A DNA stretch of 64,000 nt from Tubulanus polymorphus. Taxonomy: Eukaryota; Nemertea; Palaeonemertea; Tubulaniformes; Tubulanidae. Position 1 is the first letter of the stretch; each line of letters opens with the position of its first letter. The notes beneath the pieces are model-generated. The model was not told where the DNA came from. It did not search any database and saw nothing but the letters and a program-made list of their open reading frames with translations. The position numbers and the translations under genes are program-made. The DNA lies in the NCBI RefSeq assembly GCF_964204645.1, contig NC_134035.1:7254501-7318500 (forward strand), written 5' to 3'. Shown here in pieces: positions 24,401 through 35,743 of this stretch.

Positions 24401-27400
24401 TCAGTCGCCTCGAGCGCCGTATTAACCAGCCAATCACGATTCTTCGACGGTTCACCTGATAGCAAAATGGCGACCTCCACCGATTTCGTTGGCCGACGAA
24501 ATCGCCCAGTGTGTCCGGGTCTGACGGCGATCAAATCGGTCATAAACCGTCATTTTCGTCAGGAAATGAGGAATTGTTCAATTAGTGCGTATACGCACGA
24601 TAGAAAGTAAGGGTCAGTGAAAATGCAAGCAAATGCGTTTGGGGGAGGGAAGGGTCTAAACGGATCTAGTACACGCACCATTTGATGCATTTTTAATACA
24701 GCATTGAACTACAATATTGTATTACAATGTGCTATAACTCAATAAAACACTTGTTGCTGTTGTTCTAACGATCATCGTGATGGTCGCATCGGCATAATTT
24801 AGAAAATTGCGTGTCCAGTTCGACTCCTATTACATATTGGTTTCCTATACACCGGCAGTTCCCATTAGTAAGTATGTTCTCGAAAATCATATGCATGCGT
24901 ACATGGGGTAGGGGTGGTTAGAAAAGTACTGTTGCGTACAAGAAAGGGGTTAGAAATCGGCTATCCCTTGAAGGATCCCTGACTAAAAATAGGATTACTT
25001 CTTTTCTCGTATTGCTTCTACAATATGGTGAAATTATAGTTTCTTTCTCCCCACGACGAATGTTTGAATCTATTTTTCTATTTTTCTATTTACAGTTTGT
25101 TGCCCATCCGAATTGTCAAAACCACTTAGCGAGTATTTACTACGGTGAATGGATGAATCTACAGGAAATGCCGAACTGGAAGAGGAATCTTGGATTCCTA
25201 ATCGCGACTCCATTTATACCGTTCCTCTGTATAATTTACGCATTATTTCCCAACACGAAGGTGCGTGCGGTATCAGTATGATTTTATAATATCTTAATAC
25301 CGCCCAATTTCACAAAAAGGTTTAAGACCAAAACCGATTTAAGATCAACAGAATGAACTGAGAAATTAAACCGATTTAAGAGTAAAAACCTGGACTTTTT
25401 GTGAAACTGGGCCCTGCAGCTTAATTTGATTATTAGATTCGAGAGCATTTTTATGGTGGCTGATTTGGGTCATACTAAAACATTTTTTATCGTTGCTCCA
25501 GCCGTACAGAACATTTTAATATGGCCCGAATCAGCCACCATAATATCATTTTAGTGCTTATTATGTTGTCTAATTCGAGCCATATCGAATTTCTAGACTT
25601 TTCAATTCTCCATTTAAAGCCGTTCAGGTACCTGAGAGTTCCAGTGGTGAGATTTCTCAATCATACGTTATGGTACGTCGTTTTCCTGCTGTTACTGGCT
25701 ATCGTTACATTTGGTCTGGACAAGTCAACGCCGGACCTGGTTCACGCCGAATCATGGGCTAGCACAGCCGATGCTATCTATCGCAACGACTTCAGGACCG
25801 CTGATTTAAATATAATGTCTCCATTACATTGGGTTATATTTGTATTTGTTCTCGGTAAGTTAGCTGATCGAAGCGTTTGTTATATCAGTTGATGGATCGA
25901 TCGGGGACGAAAACTGTTTGATTTTTTCCAAACCAAGGTTACCATTGACACAGGAATTTGAATGGGAATTTATTTAAGTCGACTCAACTATGTGGCGTCG
26001 GGTTATACTGTGAGACGGATAAATTATACGAGAATTATCAAATCAAATTGATGACTAAGAGCATAAGAAAGGTATAATTAATCAAAAACCCCAAAGTGCT
26101 GTGGCTACCCATGTTTGGGATACTAATGGTCATCAATTTGATTTTAATAATTCTCGTATGATTTTTCCGTTTCACAGTATTACCCGACGTCACATAGTTG
26201 AGTCGGCTTTAATAAATTCCCATTCAAATTCCTGTGTCAATGGTAACCTCGGTTTCTCCCCCATAATAAACTTTTGAACCTATACATTTCCTCTCTGGTC
26301 AAAATCACCTAGTTTTCATGTGCAATAGTGTGTGTCGTTCTTGCTTGTATATATGACGTGAAATGTCATAATTTTAGTCACTCTTGAAAATGGTTTTTAG
26401 GATATAACTGAAAATTCGAGGTTTTAATAAATTTTTATAGTTTATGTTTTGAAATCGCTTTCGAACTAGATTTTCCCTTATTTAGCTGTGATTTCCTCGT
26501 GGTTTTTGTTAAGTAACCGATGAACTTTAAAAGAGAGTTTATCAGCCGGTTTGATTGATGTTTTCACTTGTTCCGATGTTTTTATCATTATCCAATTTTG
26601 AAAACGAAATGAAAAAATCTAATTCGAAAAAATAAGGATTCAATAGTGCAAACCCAGCGGGTAACCGATAATATAGCGACTGAAAAGAGATTTATTGTTA
26701 AAGACCCCCTTCCCTACTTTATAAATCAGTAGAATGAAATTTATATCTCATCTTTTCTTATATAAATTGTACTCTCTAACTGTTACAAAGGTATTTTCTG
26801 TTTTTTTTTCTAATTTTGCTACTTTTCAACCCTGTTTCTTATTTGCTTCTCATTTCCATTGTGTTTCAGGTAATTTTCTAACGGAAATAACTCAATTCAA
26901 TAAATGCGGATTTTCCGTGTACGTGAACAGCATGTACAACTGGTGCGATTCGATTTGTATCGCTTTGTACGTCGCCGCGTTTACTTTGAGAATAATCGTC
27001 GACGTCAAAGTCACTTCGGTCTACGAAACATACAAAACCGACATCGAAACCCTCAGGAGTAATCTCTCCGAACGTCGATGGGTCGAATCACCAGACGGCT
27101 TATCATATATTCGCAATTTCAGTCATTGGTTGTACAGTCAGCCGGATGGATATTTCCTGTTAGGCTGTAAGCATACATTACGCCCTTTCTGAATAAGTTA
27201 GTAATTACGATGTGCAACATATTAAAAAATACATACATCAGGGTTCCAACGGGTTTTGAAAAGTCTTGGAAAGTTTTGGAAAATGGGAATTTTTTGCCAG
27301 GCCCTGGAAAAGCTATGGAAATTTCTTTTTTTCTATCAATGGCTATGGAAAAGGTATGGAAAATCAGAAAATGACCTCAAAATAAAAATTTCCTTCAATT

Positions 27401-30400
27401 TTGAACTACAGGCTATAGGCCTAAGCCGTCACCACTAAGATCGATAACAAAAAGGAGTTGTCATTTTCCAGATAACAGCTTGTCTATAGGCACTACAGAT
27501 TTGAGAACAATATGAAAACCCTTTGTGAATGGTCACCATATTGCTTCTAATCTACTTTGAATGGTAATTTGGTTATAGTATTGGCTATAGTAATTAATGC
27601 ATATGAAAAGTTTGCAAGTTAGGCTCTATATGTGTTGAACGACAGGACCTGCCCTTATCATCAAGACTAAATTACAATGATGCTGGCTTATTTACACCAG
27701 GGAAGGGATCCCACCTCCCTGTTTAAACTAATTATTCTTGGTTGGTTACTTAAAACTGTGAAGACTGGCTTTTCCGTGTTGTGAATGACTGTCATTCTGC
27801 GCGATCTGTTTGTTGAAAAACATTTGATATTACTACAGTCAACCCCGCATAAGTCGTCATCGAATTAGTCGAATCATCACATCTCTCGCATAATCATTTT
27901 GGTCTCAATTTTTTTTCTTTAAACCTTATAATTATGCTCTTAACTCGCACTTCATTAGTCGTATTTTCATGTAAGTCGTATCACTTTTAGAAGCCAAATC
28001 GTCTGATTCCATTCAAAATACCTTGCGTAAGTCGTAGCCCGATATGCTGGCAGCAGATAAAAATACGCTACAATATTGTCTGTGTAAGTGTTTAGACAGT
28101 TACAATGTAACTTTCTTGCGACGTCTGCTGGGTGCACGTGGCCGAGGGTAGATTTCAGTGATATATAGGATCTGCACTGTCAGCTCAGGATACGACGACC
28201 GACATGACGAACCATGCTGGAATCTGAGCGTCGTATATATCGTATTTTCACAGGTTATTCGTGGAATTCGTATAAAACCACAATTTATAGATAACTCGTA
28301 AAAATACGACTTACCTGTGACTCGGACAAGACGTAAGTCGTAGAAAAAGCATCGGTCCAAGTGCCACGACTTATGCGGGGTTGACTAGTAATATGGGCGA
28401 GGGAGAAGGCCAGAAACACACAGCCAGTTGATTAAGAAAAAACACGTGAGGTTTGTCTTAGAATTAGACACATTCTATCAGAAATGATAGAATGTGTCTA
28501 AATATTTTGCTTTCTCCTTGATGAGACCTACGTTGCCTGTTTCTAGGGGTAACAGGTAAAAATCCCCATGGTAAATATCCCCCAGTAAAAATCCCCTAGG
28601 TTGGCGATGTATAACTTCGTGGTATGTAAAATTTATAATCTGGGTATGGAAAAGTATGGAAAAGGTATGGAAAATGATATTGGCCAACCCGTGGGAACAC
28701 TGATACATGGACTGGTCATTCACTGATTACTGCAAGGGTATTCCAAACCAACTAGAATGTATCTCCCCGGACATGTCATAAATAACCTTCCAAACCCAGG
28801 TCTGGTATCAAAATTTGCTTTTAGTTGAAAATGTTTTCATTTGGTATCTCATGAATTATTCACCGAAAAATAATCAATTCATATGATATTATTATTCTAT
28901 ATGAAATCATTTCAGTTATAGGCCAATATGTTTGTTTCAAAGATGGCTGAAAATAAGCCATCTTTGATTGCATTACGAGCCATAGATTTATTTTCTGATA
29001 ATGCCATTAAGTCTTTCGGTCGCAATAATTTAGAGCAGTGACAATGTGAAAGGATGGATTGCATCCAAAATGCTAATAGTTCGGTCGTAACGTATTTCAC
29101 AGTGTCGGCCATCTTGAACCTAGGTCCGAACTATAGCGACCGTGCTCAATAGTATGGTCGACCATTTCCGGACAATAGTTTCGACTAACGGACATTCGGT
29201 TTCATTTAGTTCGACCATGGACGTATAAACTAGATAATCTAGTTTATACGTCCATGGTTCGACTATAGCGAAGTCGACTATCTACGATAACCCATGTTCG
29301 CCCAGCTTGCAATGTTTGATTGATATCCATGAAACTTGATGCGAGAATAAAGCCAGGTTCATCTATTCTCAACTTGAACCAATCATTTTAACGAAGTCAA
29401 TAAAAAATCAAATGAATTCTGCTGTTTTATATGAAGTACGTATGTAATATGTTATATGTCGTCAATTTGTTACCCCGTTACTGTGTGCTTATTCTGTGAT
29501 ATCTGGGAAGTCAATAAACAATTAAGCGTCTAGATTATAATGAAAATGAATATTATAATTCTAACCATTGATTGTATACTGATATTTATAGGCCGATCCT
29601 GGTGGGACGCTACGGACCCTCTCATACTGTCCGAGTGTCTATTCGCTATTGCAAACGTGCTCTCGTTCGTCAAGTTGACCTATATCATGCCGGCATTTGA
29701 ATCTTTAGGACCGCTACAGATATCATTATCTCGGATGATGAGCGACGTTGGGAGATTCATGACGTTATTCGGAATGGTACTGATTTATTACATTAAACGA
29801 ACCAGACATAGGTCACGTGATTGAATTGAGTATAATAACTCGCTTTTTTCAGGTATTTTTAGCATTTGTGATCGGGGTGACAAATCTTTATTCGTTGTAC
29901 AATTGGTATTTGTCGGACTTCGACAGAAGCACTGGAAAGTTCGAAGTCAGCTCAATGACTGATAGCTTTGGAGAGTAGGTTCCTCGCTAAAAATTTCTTA
30001 AAAGCAATTCTTTAATTTAAAAAAAGTCGAAATAACCCCAACATTGTATGCTTTTCAGTTTACAAGGAACGTTCATGACATTGTTTTGGGCATTATTCGG
30101 TATGTCTGACTCGTCTGTGCCTGCACTGAAAATGAAAACAGCTGAACGAGCTGGTAGGTATCCGGTCTATTCTATTTGATTTCATTTTCAATTCAGATAC
30201 TGGCTTAATGATATTTTTGATAACCATATTTCACCAGAAGGGAAAACTACATACTCTATATACACGTACTTCTGTATTGAGATGTTGGAAAAGTAAATCT
30301 AAATATTCCTGCCGTGTCTTGATTTTGATCTTGCTTCCAGACTTCTTCAAAGTGTACGAGAATCCAAACGCATTCGATATCCCTGAAACGGTCGGTACAA

Positions 30401-33400
30401 TTTTGTATGGACTTTACTGCGGTCTTATGAATATCATTCTTCTCAATATGCTTATAGCCATGATGTCCGATTCATACGATAAAACTCAGGTATGTATATA
30501 TGTAAAAAAGTAGCTATTTGATCGCACTTCAATTCACTTTGATTCATCCTTCACAATTGTGCAATGTTACAGGAAGATTCTGACGTGGAATGGAAGTTCG
30601 CCCGAACTAAGCTATGGCTGAACTACATAGAAGGAATGGCGACTTTGCCCCCACCGTTCAATTTGATTCCTTCTCATAAGTTCATAACCCGATTATTCAG
30701 TGGTTGTAAATGCAAGGAATCGACTTGGAACGACGGGTGTTCTTGCTGTGTTAGGAAACCACGTAGTCCACAGACCGATGTCAGTGGAGGCAGCTGGGTA
30801 AGCATTTACACCTGGTTGATGTATCCCATTCTCGATCGATTAGATTTCTTCATGATAGTCAAAACGTCGTTGTAGATCATAAGTTTGTCGTAATTGTTTT
30901 CATCCACTTTTCAAGAATTACCAGACCTCGGATTTTACCGACCTCGACTCCGAGAACGTAGGAGCCTTGACGCTCGAGATGAAAAACATTGAAAACCCTC
31001 ACATGAAGCTGAAGAAAGATCTTTTGCGCCGGTATTTGTTTAAGTTGGAAAGGGAACACGGTCAAAATGAATCCAGCAACGACGACGATGATGATTATAA
31101 TGATGCTGACGAGGATGATAGTAAGTATCACGCACTACGGTGCATTTTCTAAATCGATCCCAAAATATTTTTCTGACTGTTTTGTGCTTCAGAATAAATA
31201 GTATAGGAACGTTGCGTCAAGTCCAGTATCTGGTGAAATAGTGCGTAGATGTAGTTGTACTAATTTTGAAAAGGCTGATTCGGTCAAGCTTATCAAATTT
31301 ACTCCGGCACTCCCGACAATCCCGACAATCCCGACATACCCGACATTCCCGACACTCCCAGCACCTCCATACCTCACTATCCCGGCACGTCTATACCTCA
31401 CTATCCCGGCACGTCTATACCTCACTATCCTGGCACGTCTATATCTCACTATCCCGGCACGTCTATACCTCACTATCCCAGCACCTATATACTTTACTAT
31501 CCCAGCACCTCCATACCTCACTATCCCAGCACCTCCATCCCTCACTATCCCAGCACGACTATACCTCACTATCCCGGCACCTCCATACTTCACTATCCCA
31601 GCACGTCTATACCTCACTATCACGGCACCTCTATACTTCACTATCCCAGCACCTCTATACCTCACTATCCCAGCACCTCTATACTTCACTATCCCAGCAC
31701 CTCCATACCTCACTATCCCAGCACCTCTATACTTCACTATCCCAGCACCTCTATACTTCACTATCCCAGCACCTCTATACTTCACTATCCCAACACCTCT
31801 ATACTCCACTATCCCGGGAGAGTCCATCCTCCCTCTGCAAGGACTCGAACCTGATGGCATCGCTACACTCAGCCACGGCACGAACCCCTGCATCAGTAGA
31901 CCGGGTGCGCAGGTACATGCGCAGCTTTCCGAACGAAAACTGGCGGCACCAATCAGATTGCTCGTTGTATAATCGTTGAGGCAAATTTCAAGGAAGAACT
32001 ATAAATGGGAAAACCCGGGCTAAAATAAAACGGGATTTCTGATAGGCTAAAAATCACATCATCTGAACTGCGCATGTATCTGCGCACACGGTCGATTATG
32101 GCAGGGTTTCGTGCCGTGGAAATCTCGATGCCATCAGGTTCGAATCCCTGCCGGAGAGGATGGGGAGAGTCGTGAGTGTCGGGTATGTCGGGAGTGTCGG
32201 GTATGTCGGGAGTGTCGGGAGTGCCGGGTATGTCGGGGATTGTCAGGACTGTCGGGTTTGTCGGGACTTTCGGGTGTGTCGGGAGTGCCGGGTATATGTC
32301 GGGAGTGCCAGGTATGTCGGGATTGTCATGAAAGTTCCCGTAGGATATGGATGGGATACTGTGAATGGTATATTGATTCTCGAATAATTAGTAGAGGGAG
32401 AACTACGCAAGGTATGCGTGGGAGAACATAGAAATTATTTCTAAATGTAATGCGGTCTTGGAGACTACTTAACCGTATACTGGACTTACGCCAGTTACCA
32501 GGTTCCAGTTACAAGTTATAACCAGTTTCCAGTTACCAGGTTCCATTTTGAGGCGGTCACACAGGTCCCGCATTGTTGGATAGATTTAAACATTTTTCTA
32601 AACTAAAACCTTTAGCGCGGTTGCTTGTCGAACATCCCGCTTTTGGCACACAATTTAAACTTATGAATCGTTAGAACGGTGAAAATTTCTATTTTCTAAT
32701 GGTGTGTATTTCATTTTTCTCGGCTGCAACGATCGGATACAGTTACAGTTTATAAAAGATGTGTCACTTGTAGTAAGGCGCCTCAAAAATTGACAATTTT
32801 GTGTCATTGGCTGTAACGTTTTAATTTTTTGAGATGTTGAATTTTCTGATGTTGATACGAATTGAATATAGAGTTTTATCTGGGAATTTGTTGATATTGC
32901 ATTCGTAAAAATATCTTCATAGAAACGCGTGTGCCCGACGGGCGAGTCAAGCGCACAGCGCGAGCGAGTGGTTGAACGTCGATTTTCTGCATACGCACAT
33001 TATGCTATTTTCATGGAAATTTTCAAACTTTTTTTTCTATTAGAATCATCGTTTGATTGTTTCCATGTTGAATTGCGGGTACTTGGTGTGAAATGAATAA
33101 ATGCAGTACTTGCAAATCTCGACATTAGGCAGCCAACAAAATTAAACCAAATCAGTCGCTTGCCAGTTTAGGCTGTTGGAGGATTGTTTACCTTAATCGG
33201 TCTCGAAATTTCGGGTCATGTACTTCGATTTAAACAAGAAAACTCGACACAACGATATCTTTGCTTCGATTTCGGAATAAAACCCGTTTCAAAACAAATC
33301 AAATCAAATCTATCAAATAAACAAGATCGACAATCCCTTTATAAATAAGAAAATATGACATCATCGAAGCTGAGCGCGGAGAGTTTCGTGCGCCGTGGCC

Positions 33401-34002
33401 GAGTTGCGCGATGCCATCAAGTTATACTCCCTGTCGTAGGAGGAAGTTGTAGGTTATTCGTAAGTCTCATTAAGTACGTTCAAAATCATGGTTTTTCAGA
33501 TCCACGCGATGACGATATTTTAGATAAGGAAGACGAAACTATTTTACCGCCGAGTCCAAAGTTGCGTATAACATCAAATCGACGTAACAGTTCTGCTGGC
33601 CGTTCGTCGCCTGACAGTCCCGACCCTCGATCTCCAGGACCAAGAACCATAATACGTAACTTGTCGGCGATGAAGTGCGCATATTCTTCGAGACCTCGAG
33701 ACGGCGATGAGAGCACGCAAATACAAACAGCGAAGGACGCTTCGGATACCGACGAAATGCCGTCTCTGTTATCATCAACCAGTCACAATAACGATAATCA
33801 AACAGCGGCGAAGTCTCGACCTAGCGAAAGCAATAATAGCTTTGATCCGTCGCGTTTACCGAGAAGTCCCCCACTCGGCTACACGGGACGTAGAAGTAAG
33901 GAGTTGTCTTCGGGTCGTCGCCTGAGATTTCCGAACCGACCGAAAAAATCGATGGAAATCAGACGGTCTATTTTAAAGAGCAATTTCCAAAAAAAACATT
34001 GA
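21440..34002 (+). CDS. TRPC: TRPC-type cation channel, copy 1 (13 exons, 1015 residues)
   Basis: Plasma-membrane, non-selective Ca2+-permeable channel of the TRPC family. Exons: 21440-21517, 22663-23292, 23750-23908, 25096-25260, 25620-25854, 26870-27166, 29592-29776, 29853-29974, 30059-30153, 30341-30489, 30573-30797, 30916-31120, 33500-34002; every join keeps frame. Exon 2 holds the ankyrin repeats ([28 protein letters not shown]) and the following TRP_2-type region; exons 4-8 the first five membrane helices; exon 9 the pore motif LFWALFG (about 632-638); exon 10 helix S6 (about 674-697); exon 11 the TRP helix EWKFAR (711-716) and the hallmark [10 protein letters not shown]. Exons 12-13 code a long, Ser/Arg/Pro-rich cytosolic tail with an acidic run, ending in a PNRPKKS-type basic block. 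Introns 4, 5, 6 and 12 hold several mobile elements. Family certain; subtype (4/5-like or other) not determined. Confidence 0.93.
24008..24132. mobile_element. MITE family D, copy D1 (TRPC copy 1, intron 3)
   Basis: The terminal inverted repeats GGACACACTGGGCGATT / AATCGCCCAGTGTGTCC bound 125 bp made almost wholly of smaller palindromes such as GGCGATTTCGTCGCC. No coding capacity. Confidence 0.85.
24133..24360 (-). mobile_element. LINE 3'-end fragment with a (TTGAAC)n tail
   Basis: On the minus strand the segment ends in several CTTGAA units after an AATAAATTTGAA motif, and inside it reads a GCGACAGCGGCCTAAAGG segment of the kind found in LINE 3' ends. It directly abuts D1. Its clade cannot be told. 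Confidence 0.5.
24480..24519. mobile_element. MITE family D, partial copy D2
   Basis: CGATTTCGTTGGCCGACGAAATCG followed by the full right end CCCAGTGTGTCC. Only the hairpin and one terminus are present. Confidence 0.7.
25302..25414. mobile_element. MITE family C (TRPC copy 1, intron 4)
   Basis: Ends GCCCAATTTCACAAAAAGG and its inverted partner CTTTTTGTGAAACTGGGC, with inner stems built on AAACCGATTTAAGA. 113 bp, non-coding. Confidence 0.8.
25452..25542. mobile_element. MITE family A, copy A3 (short, core-less)
   Basis: The left tip TATGGTGGCTGATTTGGG and a nearly full right arm are present, including the inner ATCGTTGCTCCAGCCGTACAG block of A1. The repeated palindromic core is missing. It lies in intron 4 of TRPC copy 1, 38 bp after element C. 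Confidence 0.85.
25930..26255. repeat. Fold-back repeat in intron 5 of TRPC copy 1
   Basis: Arms of about 120 bp: AAACCAAGGTTACCATTGAC at the left returns inverted as GTCAATGGTAACCTCGGTTT at the right. The unpaired centre is about 70 bp. The matching intron of copy 2 is only 205 bp and lacks this block, so it came after the duplication or was lost there. Confidence 0.85.
27836..28388. mobile_element. Tigger/pogo-like MITE nested in the hAT-like element
   Basis: Ends CAGTCAACCCCGCATAAGTC and GACTTATGCGGGGTTGACTAG with TA at both borders (27834-27835, 28389-28390). No transposase frame is seen. Confidence 0.8.
28464..28502. repeat. Perfect 17-bp hairpin
   Basis: TTAGACACATTCTATCA, a GAAA loop, then its exact inverse. 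It lies inside the hAT-like element. Confidence 0.8.
29215..29257. repeat. CATGGACGTATA palindrome family, copy 2
   Basis: A perfect 43-bp palindrome with arm CCATGGACGTATAAACTAG. GTTCGAC lies on both sides and may be a target-site duplication. It is in intron 6 of TRPC copy 1. Confidence 0.8.
31310..31814. repeat. Minisatellites: 24-bp array and 9-bp array at a SINE tail
   Basis: About 18-19 units of 24 bp (consensus CACTATCCCAGCACCTCTAT plus four bases) occupy 31363-31814, followed on the far side by CCCGACAAT nonamers at 31310-31362. Because 24 and 9 are multiples of three, long frames open on both strands; they are not genes. The array directly continues the 3' end of the minus-strand SINE at 31815-32000, in intron 12 of TRPC copy 1. 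Confidence 0.92.
31815..32000 (-). mobile_element. tRNA-derived SINE, copy S1
   Basis: On the minus strand an A-box-like TGGCTGAGTGTAGCG is followed ~20 bp later by the B-box GGTTCGAGTCC, the pol III promoter of a tRNA. A ~100-bp non-tRNA head lies upstream, and the minisatellite follows as the tail. The same layout recurs at 48385-48600. Confidence 0.75.
32085..32171 (+). mobile_element. tRNA-derived SINE, copy S2, head-to-head with S1
   Basis: It shares GCGCATGT.TCTGCGCAC, TTCGTGCCGTGG and the B-box GGTTCGAATCCCTGCC with S1 but in the opposite direction; its A-box is damaged. A 9-bp minisatellite follows as tail. Confidence 0.7.
32172..32330. repeat. 9-bp minisatellite (GTGTCGGGA/TATGTCGGG)n
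   Basis: About 17 units of a 9-bp motif. It is the reverse complement of the CCCGACAAT nonamer next to S1, so both SINE tails use the same basic unit. Confidence 0.9.
33351..33440 (+). mobile_element. tRNA-derived SINE fragment, copy S3
   Basis: ACATCATCGAAGCTGAGCGC followed by a GCCGTGGCCGAGTTGCGCGA A-box-like part and a decayed B-box. The same family as S1, S2 and S4. It lies just before the last exon of TRPC copy 1; the open frame running through it into that exon is intronic up to 33499. Confidence 0.6.
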
Positions 34003-34046
34003 CGTTGATTTCGTGGACTTCTGTTCGACTGGTGATATGATTATGA

Positions 34047-34052
34047 AATAAA
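34047..34052 (+). terminator. Poly(A) signal of TRPC copy 1
   Basis: AATAAA 45 bp after the stop codon, the first signal downstream. Confidence 0.55.
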
Positions 34053-34541
34053 AATACATGCGGATATAAAAGCGAAGATCTTCACCTCTTAAGAATGACG
34101 CATAAATTGAATTAAAGCTACGCTTTAGTATTTGTCAATTTAAAAAATCTTTTTCATAAATGAAAAATAAGAAATAACCCAAATTCGTGTAAGAATACGC
34201 GAGGGGCATAAGAATGGCAAAATGTCATTTCGCCATTACTTCTAGAAGTGTATTCAGATTAAAAAGTTGTCATAGAATGAACTGTCGTCACGTAAGTTAC
34301 CATGAAATAGGATCGACCAATACTGCCCACAGTGCCAATCAAGAAAATAAAACATACAATATTGAAGTGAATAGTTATTAGTTTATAATAATATACATTT
34401 TACGTGTCAAATACATTTGTATTATCATATGCCAACACCCCTATCATACCGTGTAACAATCTAATACATGTATCTACGACTAGATATCTATAGCCGGCCT
34501 GCCAATGGGGTAAGACCTCTAGAAAAAATATTACAGCATTT

Positions 34542-35679
34542 TTTGTTAATGGTTGGCAAAATACATCAATCAATAGATTCGATCCAATAGTTCATGAAAA
34601 TGCCTGTTGCCACTCTGGGGTATTGACTTTGTCACCTATAGGGGGTGCTGAAGTTGCTATGGTTAATTACCATATTGCGATTTTGTTTATGTTTACTTGC
34701 TGTATAGAAATCATAAAATGTAATATGTAGTTAATCAGTATAACATTTGCTTAATTAGTCCAAATATCTTAAATTGTCAAATGTTTAACATCCTGTTACA
34801 CCAACTTAATTATCATTGTTGTCGGTTGCTAGGCAACAGTATGCAAAAAACTATTGAAACGCATAAAAAACTGTATTGGTGGGTGGGCTAACTGTCTCCT
34901 GACTTCAAATTATGACACAAAGGTTACCATTTGCCTCGATTTAGTGTATGGTGGTAGGAGTAATTTAAAGACACAATCAAGATCATACCTTAGTTTTGGA
35001 AAATTCCGGCTTTTCAACATCGTCATCACCGCCATTACTAAAAATCACATTTTCAACAGTAATTTTGCAACCAAATCACCTAGACCGGTAAAATTGGTGT
35101 TTTCATGTACTAAATCGTGGTCAAACTGTCGGATAATATTATTTTTAATCAATTTTGACCTATAATTTGGCCGTTATTAAATTTAAGGTTGAAAATGAGA
35201 TTTTTAGTTATGGCGGTGATGACGATTTTGAAAAACCGCCATATTTCAAAAGTAAGGTATGATTTTGATTGTGTCTTTAAATTACTTTACTCCTACCACC
35301 ATACACTAAAGCGAGACAAATGGTAACCTTTGTGTCATGATTTGAAGTCGAGAGACATTTAGCCCACCCACCAATACAGTTTTTATGCGTTTCAATAGGT
35401 TTTGCATACTGTTGCCTTAGCAACCGACAACTATGACAGTTAAGTTGTGTAATAGGATGTTAAACATTTGACAATTTAAGTTATCTGGACTAATTAAGCA
35501 AATATTATACTTATTTATCTGCATGTTGCATTTCATGATTTCTATACAACAATAAAACATAAACAAAACCGCAATATGGTAATTAACCACAGCAACTTCA
35601 GCACCCCCTATAGGTGAAAAAATCAGTACCCCAGAGTGGCAACAGGCATTTTCATGGTTTGTTGCCAACCATTAACAAA
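34542..35679. repeat. 1.1-kb palindrome (~500-bp arms)
   Basis: The sequence from TTTGTTAATGGTTGGCAA at the left end returns inverted at the right end (TTGCCAACCATTAACAAA), and matching landmarks follow all the way in: CACCTATAGGGGGTGCTGAA, GTTGCTAGGCAAC, TGGTGGGTGGGCTAA and TATGGTGGTAGGAG. The unpaired centre is about 35065-35185. Arms are roughly 88-92% identical by eye. No gene. It forms the first part of a composite repeat that continues to about 37090. Confidence 0.9.
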
Positions 35680-35743
35680 CTAGGGGTCCAAGGACACCAC
35701 TTGGGAAGTGGTTTCAAATGCTCAAAAATCTTACAATTTCAAT

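Larger units (their letters stand above)
27239..28702. mobile_element. hAT-like non-autonomous element in intron 6 of TRPC copy 1
   Basis: It begins CAGGGTTCCAACGGGTT and ends AACCCGTGGGAACACTG, an imperfect terminal inverted repeat of the hAT type. An ATACAT repeat flanks both sides (27233-27238, 28703-28708), shorter than the 8 bp usual for hAT. Subterminal GGAAAAGTATGGAAAAGG-type repeats occur at both ends. No transposase frame. A Tigger-like MITE sits inside. The equivalent intron of copy 2 is 157 bp and lacks the element. Confidence 0.75.

Noticed and set aside
27256-27438. A Lys/Trp/Phe-rich 60-codon frame
   Set aside because: It is made of the GGAAAAG subterminal repeats of the hAT-like element.
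33355-33499. The upstream part of the frame that enters the last exon of TRPC copy 1, taken as a separate gene start
   Set aside because: It is SINE-derived intron sequence. The acceptor GTTTTTCAG at 33499 and the phase match with exon 12 and with copy 2 show that the exon starts at 33500.
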